IMG/VR virus record: IMGVR_UViG_3300002835_000185
Span: 1-62,277 of that record
Strand: one strand, 5' to 3'
DNA length: 62,277 bases
Source: a virus
The notes beneath the pieces were generated by a model. That model was not told the DNA's origin and made no database searches. It worked only from the letters and a program-made list of their open reading frames with translations. Shown here piece by piece: positions 42,729-52,114 of this stretch. The stretch's first letter is position 1; each line of letters begins with the position of its first letter. The position numbers were made by a program, and so were the translations under genes.

Positions 42729-44207
42729 ATGTCTATCAGAGTTTTACCTTCGCGTCCAGGTGTATATATATCCGAACAAAGTGCTGGGACCCCGCCAATT
42801 AGTACGGCCTTATTTCAGCGCACATACCTTCTTGGAACTTCAACACAGGGGACTTTAGAGCCTTTTCAGTTAGGAAGTTACGATGATTTTATAAATTACT
42901 TTGGCAACAGTGAAACAGTTACCAAGAACACAATTAACACATATTTACAAAATACAAAGTTGGGGTTGTTTTTTGTAAAAGTTCCAGTTGCTTACACATC
43001 AGAAGTTACTCTTAGTGCCAAAACTACTGGCACAATATACAGCTTTAAGATTGGAGACATTACATTTACAAGAACCGCGACTGAAACCGACACAATTGAT
43101 AAAATAATTGACTATTTTATTGATGCCATAAACAATAGTTATGCCATCAATAATGAAGTAATGGGGCATCATTTAAAAGATTCGCTTGGTGCTAACGATT
43201 ATTCAGATAGTTCATTCATTGTCAGATCAATAAATGAACAAATATTTACAATTACCGATCTGTCTGAGTATACGTCTCCATCTCTTCCCTCAACCACGAA
43301 TATAAATTATTGGGATTATGTTGGGGCGACACAAAGAATTGCAAACTCGTATAAAAACGAAAGACAAGGCTTTCTGGTCTGCCCAGAAGCATTTTATAAC
43401 ATAGAAAGTTTACCCCAAAGAAATATAGTCGCTAATTCTATGGAGGTTGCAGCCCGTAATTTGGGTTGGATGGCGTTTATTGATGCTGGCTCTCCAGATA
43501 TTGTGACTAGACCAAGCCAATTAACCGCAGAATTTGAAAACGTTACGTCTCCCACTGGGAATACCGCAGCGTACTATCCTTGGTTGATAGACCTAAATGA
43601 CAACCACGTCAGTTTAGCCGCTATGACCGCTGGATATGCCTTGCAAAGATTTGAGAAAGAGGGGATACAACACCCACCTGCCGGGAATTCATACCCGTTT
43701 GTAAATGTTTCTGGTGCGGCATTTAAGTTGTCAGACCCACAAAGAGATTTTATGGCAGATATTCGCGTTAATCCGTGTATATTTCGCAGAGGATTTGGTT
43801 ACGTCCCCTATGATGTAAAAACACTTTCATTAAATACAGATTTTCGATTTATAAACCACCGCGTTATTTTTTCTTGCATTGAAAGAACAATTTTTGACAC
43901 CATAGAAAACAGTAATACGCTACTTAGGGCTAATGGTGGTGCTGGAGCGTTTTATTTAACGCTCCGAAACATAATAATAGACATCCTTGACACTTTTTAT
44001 AATGCTGGTGCATTATATGGATTAACAGCAAGAGATGCCTATAATTGCCGATGTGATGCGGGTATTCAAACTTCTGAAGCACTTGAAAGAGGTGTTGTGA
44101 CTGCGTTAATTTACATAGTTCCAGCAAGCACGGTGAGACAAATAGATGCTGTTGCTTACCGTGTGAAAATTGGTGGTATTGCCCAGGCTATTTTACAAAC
44201 TCTATAA
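42729..44207 (+). CDS. Tail sheath protein
   Basis: 492 aa contractile sheath subunit. LPSRPGVYISEQSAGTPPIS near the N-terminus and the C-terminal domain (INHRVIFSCIERTIFDTIENS, YNCRCDAGIQTSEALERGVV, YRVKIGGIAQAILQTL) are sheath signatures. This gene proves a contractile tail. The ribosome site is AAGGAAAT. Confidence 0.92.
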   Translation: MSIRVLPSRPGVYISEQSAGTPPISTALFQRTYLLGTSTQGTLEPFQLGSYDDFINYFGNSETVTKNTINTYLQNTKLGLFFVKVPVAYTSEVTLSAKTTGTIYSFKIGDITFTRTATETDTIDKIIDYFIDAINNSYAINNEVMGHHLKDSLGANDYSDSSFIVRSINEQIFTITDLSEYTSPSLPSTTNINYWDYVGATQRIANSYKNERQGFLVCPEAFYNIESLPQRNIVANSMEVAARNLGWMAFIDAGSPDIVTRPSQLTAEFENVTSPTGNTAAYYPWLIDLNDNHVSLAAMTAGYALQRFEKEGIQHPPAGNSYPFVNVSGAAFKLSDPQRDFMADIRVNPCIFRRGFGYVPYDVKTLSLNTDFRFINHRVIFSCIERTIFDTIENSNTLLRANGGAGAFYLTLRNIIIDILDTFYNAGALYGLTARDAYNCRCDAGIQTSEALERGVVTALIYIVPASTVRQIDAVAYRVKIGGIAQAILQTL

Positions 44208-44221
44208 TTTCGGTAATTTTT

Positions 44222-44638
44222 ATGTCAATTCAAAATGAGTCAGATTTTATTGTTCAAATAGGGGGACCATTCCTCCAGTTAGCAGTCACAGAAAAGAGCG
44301 GGGGGGAGGTGTCGAGGGAAACAGCAAAATATCCAGACGCACTAAAGGACAAAAGCTATTTCACCACCGGAAGGCGAATGATTAGTGACTTGGTTTTGCG
44401 TTTACCATACGATGCCGCTGATCATGAAATTTTGATTGAGGAAATTGAAAGCAGCTGTCAAGATCCATTTTCGATTGTTGTTCAAGCGGTAAAAAACTGC
44501 CCAGACGTAGAAAATTATGGTCCACCAGTTGTTTACAAAGGCTGCATTCTTTCTAAAATTAAGCGCCCAGATGTTAAGCGTGGTAGTGGTAGCGGAGTGG
44601 CAATGCTTGAACTTGAGTTTGCTGTTGGAGATTTATAA
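44222..44638 (+). CDS. Tail tube protein
   Basis: 138 aa beta-rich protein starting 14 bases after the sheath gene, the usual place of the tube subunit. DFIVQIGGPFLQLAV and the C-terminal MLELEFAVGDL fit the tube fold. Identification rests mainly on position. Confidence 0.7.
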   Translation: MSIQNESDFIVQIGGPFLQLAVTEKSGGEVSRETAKYPDALKDKSYFTTGRRMISDLVLRLPYDAADHEILIEEIESSCQDPFSIVVQAVKNCPDVENYGPPVVYKGCILSKIKRPDVKRGSGSGVAMLELEFAVGDL

Positions 44639-44721
44639 GTAAATCAATGCGGTTAAAACCGCGCGTGTCGTTTCCCTCTCGGCACTAAAGTGACTGAGTT
44701 TCATACTTACCAGGAGTTCTT

Positions 44722-46335
44722 GTGATATTTTCAAGTAAGCATCTTGAAGAAAAATTTAAAAACTTAGACACAGATGGTTTGACACCATTTGTGTCTGCTT
44801 TGGTTTTTGATATAGTAGATGAAAATTATGGGGGCGTAATTGAGAATTTAAATATAACCCATATAGAATTGCCAAATATTTCTGGATATTTTCACTCTCC
44901 AAGAGTAGGGAACAGGCGATTAAAAATAGATTTTTTAATCAATGGGAGCAACATAGTATTAACGCCACAAAACCTAGAAATAATTGACGACGATATAGAG
45001 AAAATATATCTTGCTGTAAGATCACTATCTTTTGGCAACATAAACAAAACTAATTATCTTCCAATAGAATTCTTCAGTTTTGCTCAAAAGCAAATGAATT
45101 GCACAGTCGGGTGGTCTTGTAAGGGGCAAAATGGTTATGCTTGTCTGTCTAAATCAAAGAAAAATTGTAACAATGAGTTGAATCCAACTCACTCACAATA
45201 TATGCAGTGGTTAGCAAAAAATGCTAGTGCCGAATCTGATTTATTTAAAGACTTAGAAAAAGCCGTAACTAAACCCGCAACTAAACCCGCAACTAAACCC
45301 GCAACTAAACCTGCAATTAAACCCACAACTAAACCTGCAACTAAACCTGCAACTAACCCCGCAACTAACCCCGCAACTAAACCTGCAACTAAATCTAAAG
45401 CAACAGTAAATTTACTTAGGAAAACAGGTAGAGGTGAGAAGTTGTTACAACCAGAAAATGACGAAGATAAAAAATTGTTTAAGGATAATATAGACAAAGC
45501 AAGAAAAGAATTAAATTCTGAATTATCAGAAAATAAAGAAAAGTTAAAAAATAATCCAAACAGCAAATATGCAACCAGGAAAATAAAAGAAATATCGGAC
45601 AAACAAGATAGACTTGATGCCTACGAAAAGTCTGATAAAAACATCTCATTGCCGTCTGATTACAGATTGTATAAAGTATCAGACATGGAATCAAAGGAGT
45701 ATGAAGGTAGGCTTCTGTCTCAGCCAAACAGCAGGAGAGTGGTTGCGCTAAGTAGTGTTTCTGATGACTTACAGAAACAATACCCCAACATGACAAAAGC
45801 TGAATTAGCCTCTTTAAAAGTTTACACGCAAACAAGCTTTGATCACATGAACACGTATTTGCGAAATAACGAAGATTCTGAGGCTATTTATAAAATAGAC
45901 ATTATGAAATCTGCTGGAGAATATAGATCTAAGCATCAGCTAGAAAATGACACGATTGCCGACATCAGGATGACGACATCCGCACTCAATAAATTGCCTG
46001 ATTTTATTGGCACAGTTCTTCGAGGGACTAAAATGCCAAAAAATATGAGTAACTCAGATATAGAAAATACGTACAAACCCGGTAGTATAATTACAGAAAA
46101 AAGTTTCACAAGTACATCTAGTTCCGGCGATCGCAAGTTTAGAGGAGAATTGCAGTATGTAATTGAATCTAAAACAGGGAAAGATATATCAAATATTTCA
46201 GATAGTAGGCAAGAAAAAGAGGTTTTATTCAGACCAGGCACCAGTTTTAATGTGACTAGCTTTAAAAAATCTGATAGCGGGTATGAAATACACTTAAAAG
46301 AGGTTGACCCTGTAACTAAACCTGCAACCACCTGA
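44722..46335 (+). CDS. Effector A: shared head module plus ADP-ribosyltransferase
   Basis: 537 aa from a GTG with AGGAG upstream. Residues 1-165 are the shared head module, ending in a four-cysteine motif (MNCTVGWSCKGQNGYACLS then KKNC). Residues about 178-225 are Lys-Pro-Ala-Thr repeats. The C-terminal 200 residues show the R-S-E ADP-ribosyltransferase triad: Arg434 in TVLRGT, FTSTSSS near 462-468, and Glu498-Lys-Glu500 followed by VLFRPGTSFNV. The ExE pair indicates arginine-type transfer. The protein ends in another KPAT copy where a MITE supplies the stop. Likely packaged or injected to modify host proteins, by analogy with phage polyvalent/Alt-type proteins. Confidence 0.75.
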   Translation: MIFSSKHLEEKFKNLDTDGLTPFVSALVFDIVDENYGGVIENLNITHIELPNISGYFHSPRVGNRRLKIDFLINGSNIVLTPQNLEIIDDDIEKIYLAVRSLSFGNINKTNYLPIEFFSFAQKQMNCTVGWSCKGQNGYACLSKSKKNCNNELNPTHSQYMQWLAKNASAESDLFKDLEKAVTKPATKPATKPATKPAIKPTTKPATKPATNPATNPATKPATKSKATVNLLRKTGRGEKLLQPENDEDKKLFKDNIDKARKELNSELSENKEKLKNNPNSKYATRKIKEISDKQDRLDAYEKSDKNISLPSDYRLYKVSDMESKEYEGRLLSQPNSRRVVALSSVSDDLQKQYPNMTKAELASLKVYTQTSFDHMNTYLRNNEDSEAIYKIDIMKSAGEYRSKHQLENDTIADIRMTTSALNKLPDFIGTVLRGTKMPKNMSNSDIENTYKPGSIITEKSFTSTSSSGDRKFRGELQYVIESKTGKDISNISDSRQEKEVLFRPGTSFNVTSFKKSDSGYEIHLKEVDPVTKPATT

Positions 46336-46493
46336 GTTCGACGTAAGAAAATCCGCTAGAAAGCAAGTGGGAAGAGAGTTAGAGAGTTAGAGACTTTTAG
46401 CCAAAGAAATTTTATTCTCAATAATTACTAATTATTGAGAAAAGTCTTACTATTACTCACTTTGAGCTTTTTAATTTAGGTCGAACTCAGGTG
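46329..46493. mobile_element. MITE-like insertion in effector A
   Basis: 165 bp bounded by perfect 14-bp inverted ends CACCTGAGTTCGAC (46329-46342) and its complement (46480-46493). Inside is a nested 12-bp hairpin TTCTCAATAATT and flanking AGACTTT/AAAGTCT arms. No ORF. It introduces the TGA stop of effector A; the effector frame resumes on the far side as a fragment. Such non-autonomous elements are common in filamentous cyanobacteria. Confidence 0.7.
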
Positions 46494-46686
46494 AATCCGC
46501 AGAAAATTTACTTAAAAAAACAGGGAAAACTCAATGAAAAGCCAGAATAAATCAATAGAAATTAATTCTTTTTTTGCAAAGTCTTTATGAAGCGGAGCAA
46601 AATTTTACCCCAACGGTCAAACAAAAGCAAGAGAAATTGGTAGCCAACAAAACAAGGAAAAATTAGGCACTGCAAGTAGTGTTTGA
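46494..46686 (+). pseudogene. Fragment of a second effector tail
   Basis: Directly after the MITE one frame reads AENLLKKTGKTQ, matching VNLLRKTGRGEK that follows the KPAT repeats in effector A. Further on another frame reads GAKFYPNGQTKAREIGS. Both are open only briefly. It looks like the remains of an alternative C-terminal cassette displaced by recombination at the KPAT repeats. Confidence 0.45.
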
Positions 46687-46743
46687 CATTTTTGTTAGAA
46701 CTTAGTGATAAAATAATTTTAATACACAATATCCTTTAAATAT

Positions 46744-47424
46744 ATGGCGAAGATTACAGAAGTAAACGACAACGAGCAAGAAATAGTGGCGACAAACATT
46801 TCTGAAAAAAATAAAGCCACTGTTCCCAACATTGAGTTGTTAAAATTTCAATTATCAAGTGGACTGGACGCGGTTTTTAAGAAGCCTAACGCCGTTGATT
46901 TAATAGCAGCAGAAAAATTGCCAGGGGCTGTATCTAGAACAGAGTCTGGCACTGGAATGACTACGGCTATTTTTTATAGAGAAATCGGTAAAAGATGCTG
47001 CGTTTCTTGGGGAAAAGCAAAGAAAATACCGTCCGAGATTCGCAGTGGGGATGACTCGAAGCTGTCAGAGTTTTTCATGAAACTACTAAATGTAACCTAT
47101 ATTGAGTCAGGCAATTGCAGCATGGATGTCGAAGATGAGGCAACAGAAAACGAAGCCGGAGATAGATTTATCCCTAAAGAGGTCAAACTTACAAATGGGG
47201 ACACCGTGGTTTTTCGCCAGGTACTCAACAAAGATATTGAGCAAATAGAAAAAGTCAGTTCTACTACTGCGATAACTAGCGTTGAGCAATATCTAAAGCT
47301 TGCTTGCCAAACAGTCACAAAGATTAATGGCAAGCCTACAAACTGGGCAGAAGTGCAAACATATTTTTATGAGCTTACAGGGGAGGACTATATCAGGGTT
47401 TATTTAACCCTGCGCTCGTTTTGA
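46744..47424 (+). CDS. Tail assembly chaperone, upstream frame
   Basis: 226 aa. The second half (LTNGDTVVFRQVLNKDIEQI ... VEQYLKLACQTVTKING, and WAEVQTYFYELTGEDYIRV) is the pattern of tail assembly chaperones that coat the tape measure before tail polymerisation. It ends at TTT TGA; shifting +1 at the T4 run joins it to the next frame, as in other phages that make a short and a long form. Confidence 0.65.
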   Translation: MAKITEVNDNEQEIVATNISEKNKATVPNIELLKFQLSSGLDAVFKKPNAVDLIAAEKLPGAVSRTESGTGMTTAIFYREIGKRCCVSWGKAKKIPSEIRSGDDSKLSEFFMKLLNVTYIESGNCSMDVEDEATENEAGDRFIPKEVKLTNGDTVVFRQVLNKDIEQIEKVSSTTAITSVEQYLKLACQTVTKINGKPTNWAEVQTYFYELTGEDYIRVYLTLRSF

Positions 47425-47680
47425 GTCCGAATGTGTTGCTTATTTTTTGAGTTCACGCGATCGCATTAGATTTAATAAAAATGAATGGCGCAAAGTTTTG
47501 AACCAAACGCCATTATTTATTAATTATGACAATTGGCTAGAGATAACTTTTCATCTTAATGGCGATAATTTTGCAAATTTAAAATACTGGCAAGAAATGT
47601 CATTTTTGAAGTGGCTAAAATTGCTTGCAGTTTACAACAAAATATCCAAAAAAATGGAGGATAAAAATAATGAAAAATAG
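47422..47680 (+). CDS. Tail assembly chaperone, frameshifted extension
   Basis: This frame is open from about 47410 and has only a TTG (47447) as possible start. It reads FESECVAYF then SSRDRIRFNKNEWRKV and ends 11 bases inside the next gene. A C-terminal extension made by +1 shifting at TCG TTT TGA (47417-47425) explains both the missing start and the spacing. The alternative is an independent gene with a TTG start and no ribosome site. Confidence 0.5.
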
Positions 47681-49417
47681 CACGCTTGATTATGCGTCAG
47701 CTAAGAAAATAATACCCTTTTTTAACAAAAAACTTGGCATCGAGTATTTCCCAGGTGATAAAAGATTTGTGGGTACACCTCACGAAAGGGAGCTAAAAAT
47801 TTGTTATGGGCATATCAGGGGATATGTTGGGGCGGACAAAGAAGCTCTTGATTGTTATGTTTCGCCCAGCTATATAGCAGACCCATCAAATGTTGGTCTG
47901 GTTTTTGAAATTGAGCAGCTTGACGGTGACGGAAATTTTGACGAGCATAAATACATGATTGGTTTTTTCACCGAATTAGAAGCCAAAGAAGCCTATTTAA
48001 GTGAAATGCCAGAGGATAGGTTTGGCGGAATCAAAGCAGTAGATACAGATCATATTGAAAAAAACAAGAGAAATTATGTTTTTTCGGAGCAAGATTTAAA
48101 AACTAGAATTAACGATAAATACAACTCATTAAGTGATACCGAAAAGCCCGATTTTATGGCATCTATGGTTTATGAAATAGTTGATGAGAACTATGGAGGC
48201 AAGATACAAAATTTTAAGATTTTAGAGAAGCCAAAAGCTGGCTATATCATATCTGGAGGCTTTGAAACGCCACGTATGGGCGGTAAAAAACTAATAATGG
48301 GTTTTGATATAGATGATAGTAAAATCGTCTTAGCACCGCAGAATTTAGAGGTTTTAAACAATAGCGAAAGCGGGTCTTTATATCTTTTGAGTCTGGGTTT
48401 AGTTAACTCTTTCTCAGAAAAAACCAACTACTATCCGATTGAGTTTTTCGACTTTGCACAAAAGCAGATGAATTGCACCGTTGGCTGGTCTTGTAAGGGT
48501 GAAAATGGTTATGCCTGTTTGTCTAAAATAAAGAAGAACTGTAACAACAATCTGAATCCTAACCATAAAACATATATTAGCTGGCTAAAAGACCAAATAG
48601 GGAAAGGGGCTAAACTTCACAAGGGTCACATGGACGAAGCCAAGGCTCTTGGGATCATTAAGCCAACACCTACGAACAAACCTAATATTAAGCCAACACC
48701 TACGAACAAACCTAATTAAGCCAACGCCTACGAACAAACCTAATATTAAGCCAACGCCTACTAATAAACCTAATATTAAGCCAACACCTACGAATAAACC
48801 TGATATTAATCCAACATCTACGAATAAACCTGATATTAATCCAACATCTACGAATAAACCTGATATTAATCCAACATCTACGGTTAAACCGGACATCTAC
48901 GGTTAAACCGGACGACAACCCCGCACCTAAATCACCCCAAAACAATGGTAAATTCCCAGATAATTTAGACAGTCTTGTTGTTGTCAAAAAACTTGGTGGT
49001 ACAACAGGCGCAAAGCTAGTTAAAGACCCCGCAACTAGTAAACAGTATGTGATGAAAAATGGCAACAGTCCAGAGCATTTGGAAAATGAGGCGATCGCAG
49101 ATAGTGCATACCAAGCTCTAGGCATCAACGTCCCTAATCACAAAGTCTACAAAGATGCCAGCGGTAAGCCCACGAAGCTTGCTGAATATATAGAAGGCAG
49201 GGATAGAGTGTTTGGGACATATTTTAATAGCACCGACCCAGGAAGCGACAGAACTCCATTTTTTGATGATAATGAAAATGAGTTTTTAGTAATGCTTGAA
49301 GGTATTAAATCTAAGCACATATCCTCAAGAGCCAAAAAAGCAATACTGATTAAATCGCAATTCGTTATTTGGTTAATTTTCCTGCCTCTTTTGTTATTTC
49401 CCCCAAATCTTTTTTAA
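47670..49417 (+). pseudogene. Effector B: InPase-like domain, head module and decayed kinase-ART
   Basis: GGAGG precedes the ATG at 47670. Residues about 1-135 match the InPase-like domain of phage polyvalent proteins (CYGHIRGYVGADKEALDCYV, then GNFDEHKYMIGFFTE). Then the shared head module with its cysteine motif, then KPTPTNKPNI repeats. Inside the repeats two bases are missing (48711-48720) and the frame stops at 48719. The repeat frame continues to a 19-bp duplication near 48885-48920 that shifts it again. The last part encodes the start of the kinase domain joined directly to the end of the ART (EGRD to RVFG), lacking about 430 residues seen in effector C. N-terminal parts could still be made as a 350-aa protein. 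Confidence 0.7.
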
Positions 49418-49748
49418 TTTCATTCCACTGCTTAACGTGTTCTTCATTTTGATATTTTTCTGATATTTCTATTGGCAGTTTTGTTGATTTCAAAAATAAT
49501 GCCCAAAAAATCCCAAAAAGTTTGCTGTCTGGTTCGTGTTGACCCTTAGCAAGATCCCGCTGAATAAAAAATAGTGTTGGCAACAAGTCTTCGTCTTTTA
49601 TTTCTTTTCCGTCCATCAATTGTTGGTAATTTTTGTAATCACTAAAGTCTTTGTTGTCTTCTCTGTACGTATAGCCGTCAAATCTTAGAGCAAATATGGT
49701 AACGGCTTCAAATAAATCTGTAAAATCAGAATAATCTAGGTTTTGCAT
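49365..49748 (-). CDS. Small gene convergent to effector B, candidate partner or immunity
   Basis: 127 aa acidic, helical protein (SDFTDLFEAVTIFALRFDGY ... DLLPTLFFIQRDLAKGQ ... KDLGEITKEAGKL). It has a paralogue at 51791-52164 placed identically downstream and opposite to effector C. Cytosolic, no cysteines. The repeated pairing with a kinase-ART gene suggests it could be a cognate antitoxin or immunity protein, but no known family supports this. Its stop lies within the run-on end of effector B. Confidence 0.6.
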   Translation of the reverse strand: MQNLDYSDFTDLFEAVTIFALRFDGYTYREDNKDFSDYKNYQQLMDGKEIKDEDLLPTLFFIQRDLAKGQHEPDSKLFGIFWALFLKSTKLPIEISEKYQNEEHVKQWNEIKKDLGEITKEAGKLTK

Positions 49749-49829
49749 TTTATTTCTTTTTTATTTGTCTTTTTATTGTACTGTTTTGTAGACAAAAAAC
49801 AAACATAAATAAATAGCAATTTAAAAACA

Positions 49830-49838
49830 TGATACAAT
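49830..49838 (+). promoter_or_regulatory. TGATACAAT extended -10 box
   Basis: Same nine-base box as before the 30965 and 52414 genes; 55 bp upstream of effector C. Confidence 0.4.
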
Positions 49839-49893
49839 AACTATATTATCTCTGCTTAACTTACTGTATACAGTCATTTATTTAAACAAGAAT

Positions 49894-51747
49894 ATGAAAA
49901 ATCTAGATGTTTTAAATCAAAGCGAAAATGAATCTTTGTGCTTTTTGAGCTTAGGACTAGTTAGTTCTTTTTCGGAAAAAACAAATTATTATCCGATAGA
50001 ATTTTTTAAGTTTGCTGAAAAGCGGATGAACTGCACTATTGGGTGGTCTTGTAAAGGCGAAAACGGATATGCTTGCTTGTCTCGTGCTAAAAAAAATTGC
50101 TTCAGTAGCTTGAGTCAAAATCATGTCACTTATATTGACTGGCTAAAAGATCAAAAGAATAAAAATAAAGCCATAGTTAAGCCAGCGGACAAGCCAGAAT
50201 TTAAAAACAATAGCAAGTTCCCAGACAATTTAGATAATCTTGTCGTTGTCAAAAAACTTGGTGGCACGACAGGCGCACAACTCGTCAAAGATCCTGTGAC
50301 TGGCAAGCAGTATGTGATGAAAAATGGCAGCAGTCCAGAGCATTTGGAAAATGAGGCGATCGCAGATAGTGCATACCAAGCTCTAGGCATCAACGTCCCT
50401 AATCACAAAGTTTACAAAGATGCCAGCGGTAAGCCAACGAAGCTTGCTGAATATGTAGAAGGCAGGGATTTAGCCGAGATAAATAAAAACGGGACACAAC
50501 AAGAAAAAGACTTAATCAAGAGCGAGATTAAAAAACATTTTGCTGCGGATGCACTTTTGGGTAATTGGGATGTTGTTGGACTAGAAAAAGACAACATTAT
50601 GCTTGGCAACGATGGCAAGGTTTACCGGATAGACAATGGCGGTTCTCTTGGTTATCGAGCGCAGGGTGCTAAAAAAGATTCTAAATTTTGGAACAAATAC
50701 CCGCTGGATTTATGGAGCATGAAAGATACAAAAGTGAACCCAGATGGTGCAGAATATTTTGGTAAATTAACACACAAAGAGGTAGTAACCCAAATAAATG
50801 ATTTGGTTAGCAAGAAAGACAACCTTAATGGCATTTTCAGCAAAGAAGATCAAGAAATAATAGGTAGTAGACTTGATGAAATGAAGCGAGTCGCAGACAT
50901 CAGCAAGACTCTAGATGACGACAAATGGAATGATGATTATATCGGCAACTTTACAAGACACACTGTAGGAATAAGAGCAGCAGGAATTACAGAAAAATTC
51001 CCGAAAGAATTTAAACAAAAATCAAAAGACTTTGACTCCGCAGATTTTACAAAAGTTGTTGATGAAAATGACAAAGAATTTGATAATTTGCGCGGCTCGG
51101 ACTCAACAATGTACGATTTTCAGAAGTATGTGAACAATGATAGTGGTGGTGGCGATTATGGTATCTTAGAAAGCTGGATGGCTGGACAAGGAAATACGTC
51201 TTGGGGAAGATACCCAAGAGCAGCGAAGTATTTTATGTCAAAACAAAGAAATGTTCCTCCCGAAGATTTGTATTGGAAGGGCAAATTTAGTCGTGCTATT
51301 TCAGAGAACCAATATAAAGCTGTTTCGGAAAATCAGAAAAAGGGACATACAAAAGAGATATATAATAACACTTTGACGGCGTATCACGCATTTACTTATG
51401 AGATGCTGTCAAAAACTGATTTTCCCAACAAAAACAAAGATGGCACTATAACTTTACTTCGCACAGAGGGCAAAAATGTTACAGACATCTATAACTCAAA
51501 AGTTGGAGACGACAACTCATATATAAAACGTGGCTCAATGGAATCTACGTCCATATTCAAAGAAGTATATGTCGCTAGTACAACAGAGCTAACTTCGCAG
51601 GTTGTGCCAATTCATAGGGTATTCGGCGCATATTTTCACGAAGCTATCCCAGGAAGCGGAAAAACACCATTTTATGGCGACAAGGAAAATGAGTTTGTGG
51701 TAATGCTTGAAGGAATTAAATCCAAGCATATATCTTCAAAGGCGTAA
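49894..51747 (+). CDS. Effector C: truncated head module, kinase-like domain and ART
   Basis: 617 aa. It begins inside the head module (the first residues align to the NLEVLNNSE part of effector B), keeps the cysteine motif, and has a short Lys-rich linker instead of repeats. Residues about 108-270 resemble HipA/PI3K-like atypical kinases: GGTTGAQLVKDP loop, Lys143 in YVMKNG, GNWDVVGLEKDNIML with Asp233/Asn234, and Asp247 in RIDNGGSLGYRAQG. Residues about 480-617 are an R-S-E ART: Arg523 in LLRTEG, STS at 551-553, Glu598-Asn-Glu600. Two catalytic modules in one phage protein suggest combined phosphorylation and ADP-ribosylation of host targets. Confidence 0.7.
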   Translation: MKNLDVLNQSENESLCFLSLGLVSSFSEKTNYYPIEFFKFAEKRMNCTIGWSCKGENGYACLSRAKKNCFSSLSQNHVTYIDWLKDQKNKNKAIVKPADKPEFKNNSKFPDNLDNLVVVKKLGGTTGAQLVKDPVTGKQYVMKNGSSPEHLENEAIADSAYQALGINVPNHKVYKDASGKPTKLAEYVEGRDLAEINKNGTQQEKDLIKSEIKKHFAADALLGNWDVVGLEKDNIMLGNDGKVYRIDNGGSLGYRAQGAKKDSKFWNKYPLDLWSMKDTKVNPDGAEYFGKLTHKEVVTQINDLVSKKDNLNGIFSKEDQEIIGSRLDEMKRVADISKTLDDDKWNDDYIGNFTRHTVGIRAAGITEKFPKEFKQKSKDFDSADFTKVVDENDKEFDNLRGSDSTMYDFQKYVNNDSGGGDYGILESWMAGQGNTSWGRYPRAAKYFMSKQRNVPPEDLYWKGKFSRAISENQYKAVSENQKKGHTKEIYNNTLTAYHAFTYEMLSKTDFPNKNKDGTITLLRTEGKNVTDIYNSKVGDDNSYIKRGSMESTSIFKEVYVASTTELTSQVVPIHRVFGAYFHEAIPGSGKTPFYGDKENEFVVMLEGIKSKHISSKA

Positions 51748-51790
51748 TTTATTTGACTGTTTTTTAATCTAGGATATCTACTTTATCTCC

Positions 51791-52114
51791 CTATTTGGCT
51801 AATTTTCCCGCCTCTTTTGTTATTTCACCCAAGTCTTTTTTAATTTCATTCCGTTGTTTGATGTATTTTTCGTTTTGATATTTTTCTGGTATTTCTGCTG
51901 TTAGTTTTATTGATTTCAGAAATATTGTCCAGAACCCTTTAAAAAGTTTGGCTTCACGTTGACCTTTGGCTAGATCCCGCTGAAGGAAAAATAGTGTTGG
52001 CAACGACTCTTCGTCTTTTATTTCTTCGCCATCCATCAATTCTTTGTATTTTTTATAGTCATCAAACCCTTCTTCTTTCCTGTATTTATATCCATCAAGT
52101 CTCAAGGCGTACAT
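51791..52114 (-). CDS. Small gene convergent to effector C, paralogue of 49365-49748
   Basis: 107 aa from the first in-frame ATG, about 65 per cent like its paralogue by eye. The true start is probably the ATG at 52164: one extra G in the GGG run next to it would give MGKLNYSDTTDLFEAATM, matching the paralogue's N-terminus. The present frame from 52164 stops after three codons. Either a 1-base deletion inactivated or shortened the gene, or the base call is wrong. Confidence 0.55.
   Translation of the reverse strand: MYALRLDGYKYRKEEGFDDYKKYKELMDGEEIKDEESLPTLFFLQRDLAKGQREAKLFKGFWTIFLKSIKLTAEIPEKYQNEKYIKQRNEIKKDLGEITKEAGKLAK

Noticed and set aside
45189-45602. Minus-strand ORF rich in GLVAGLVAG opposite the KPAT linker
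   Set aside because: It is an antisense artefact of the repeat; the plus-strand effector frame is continuous and homologous to its paralogues.
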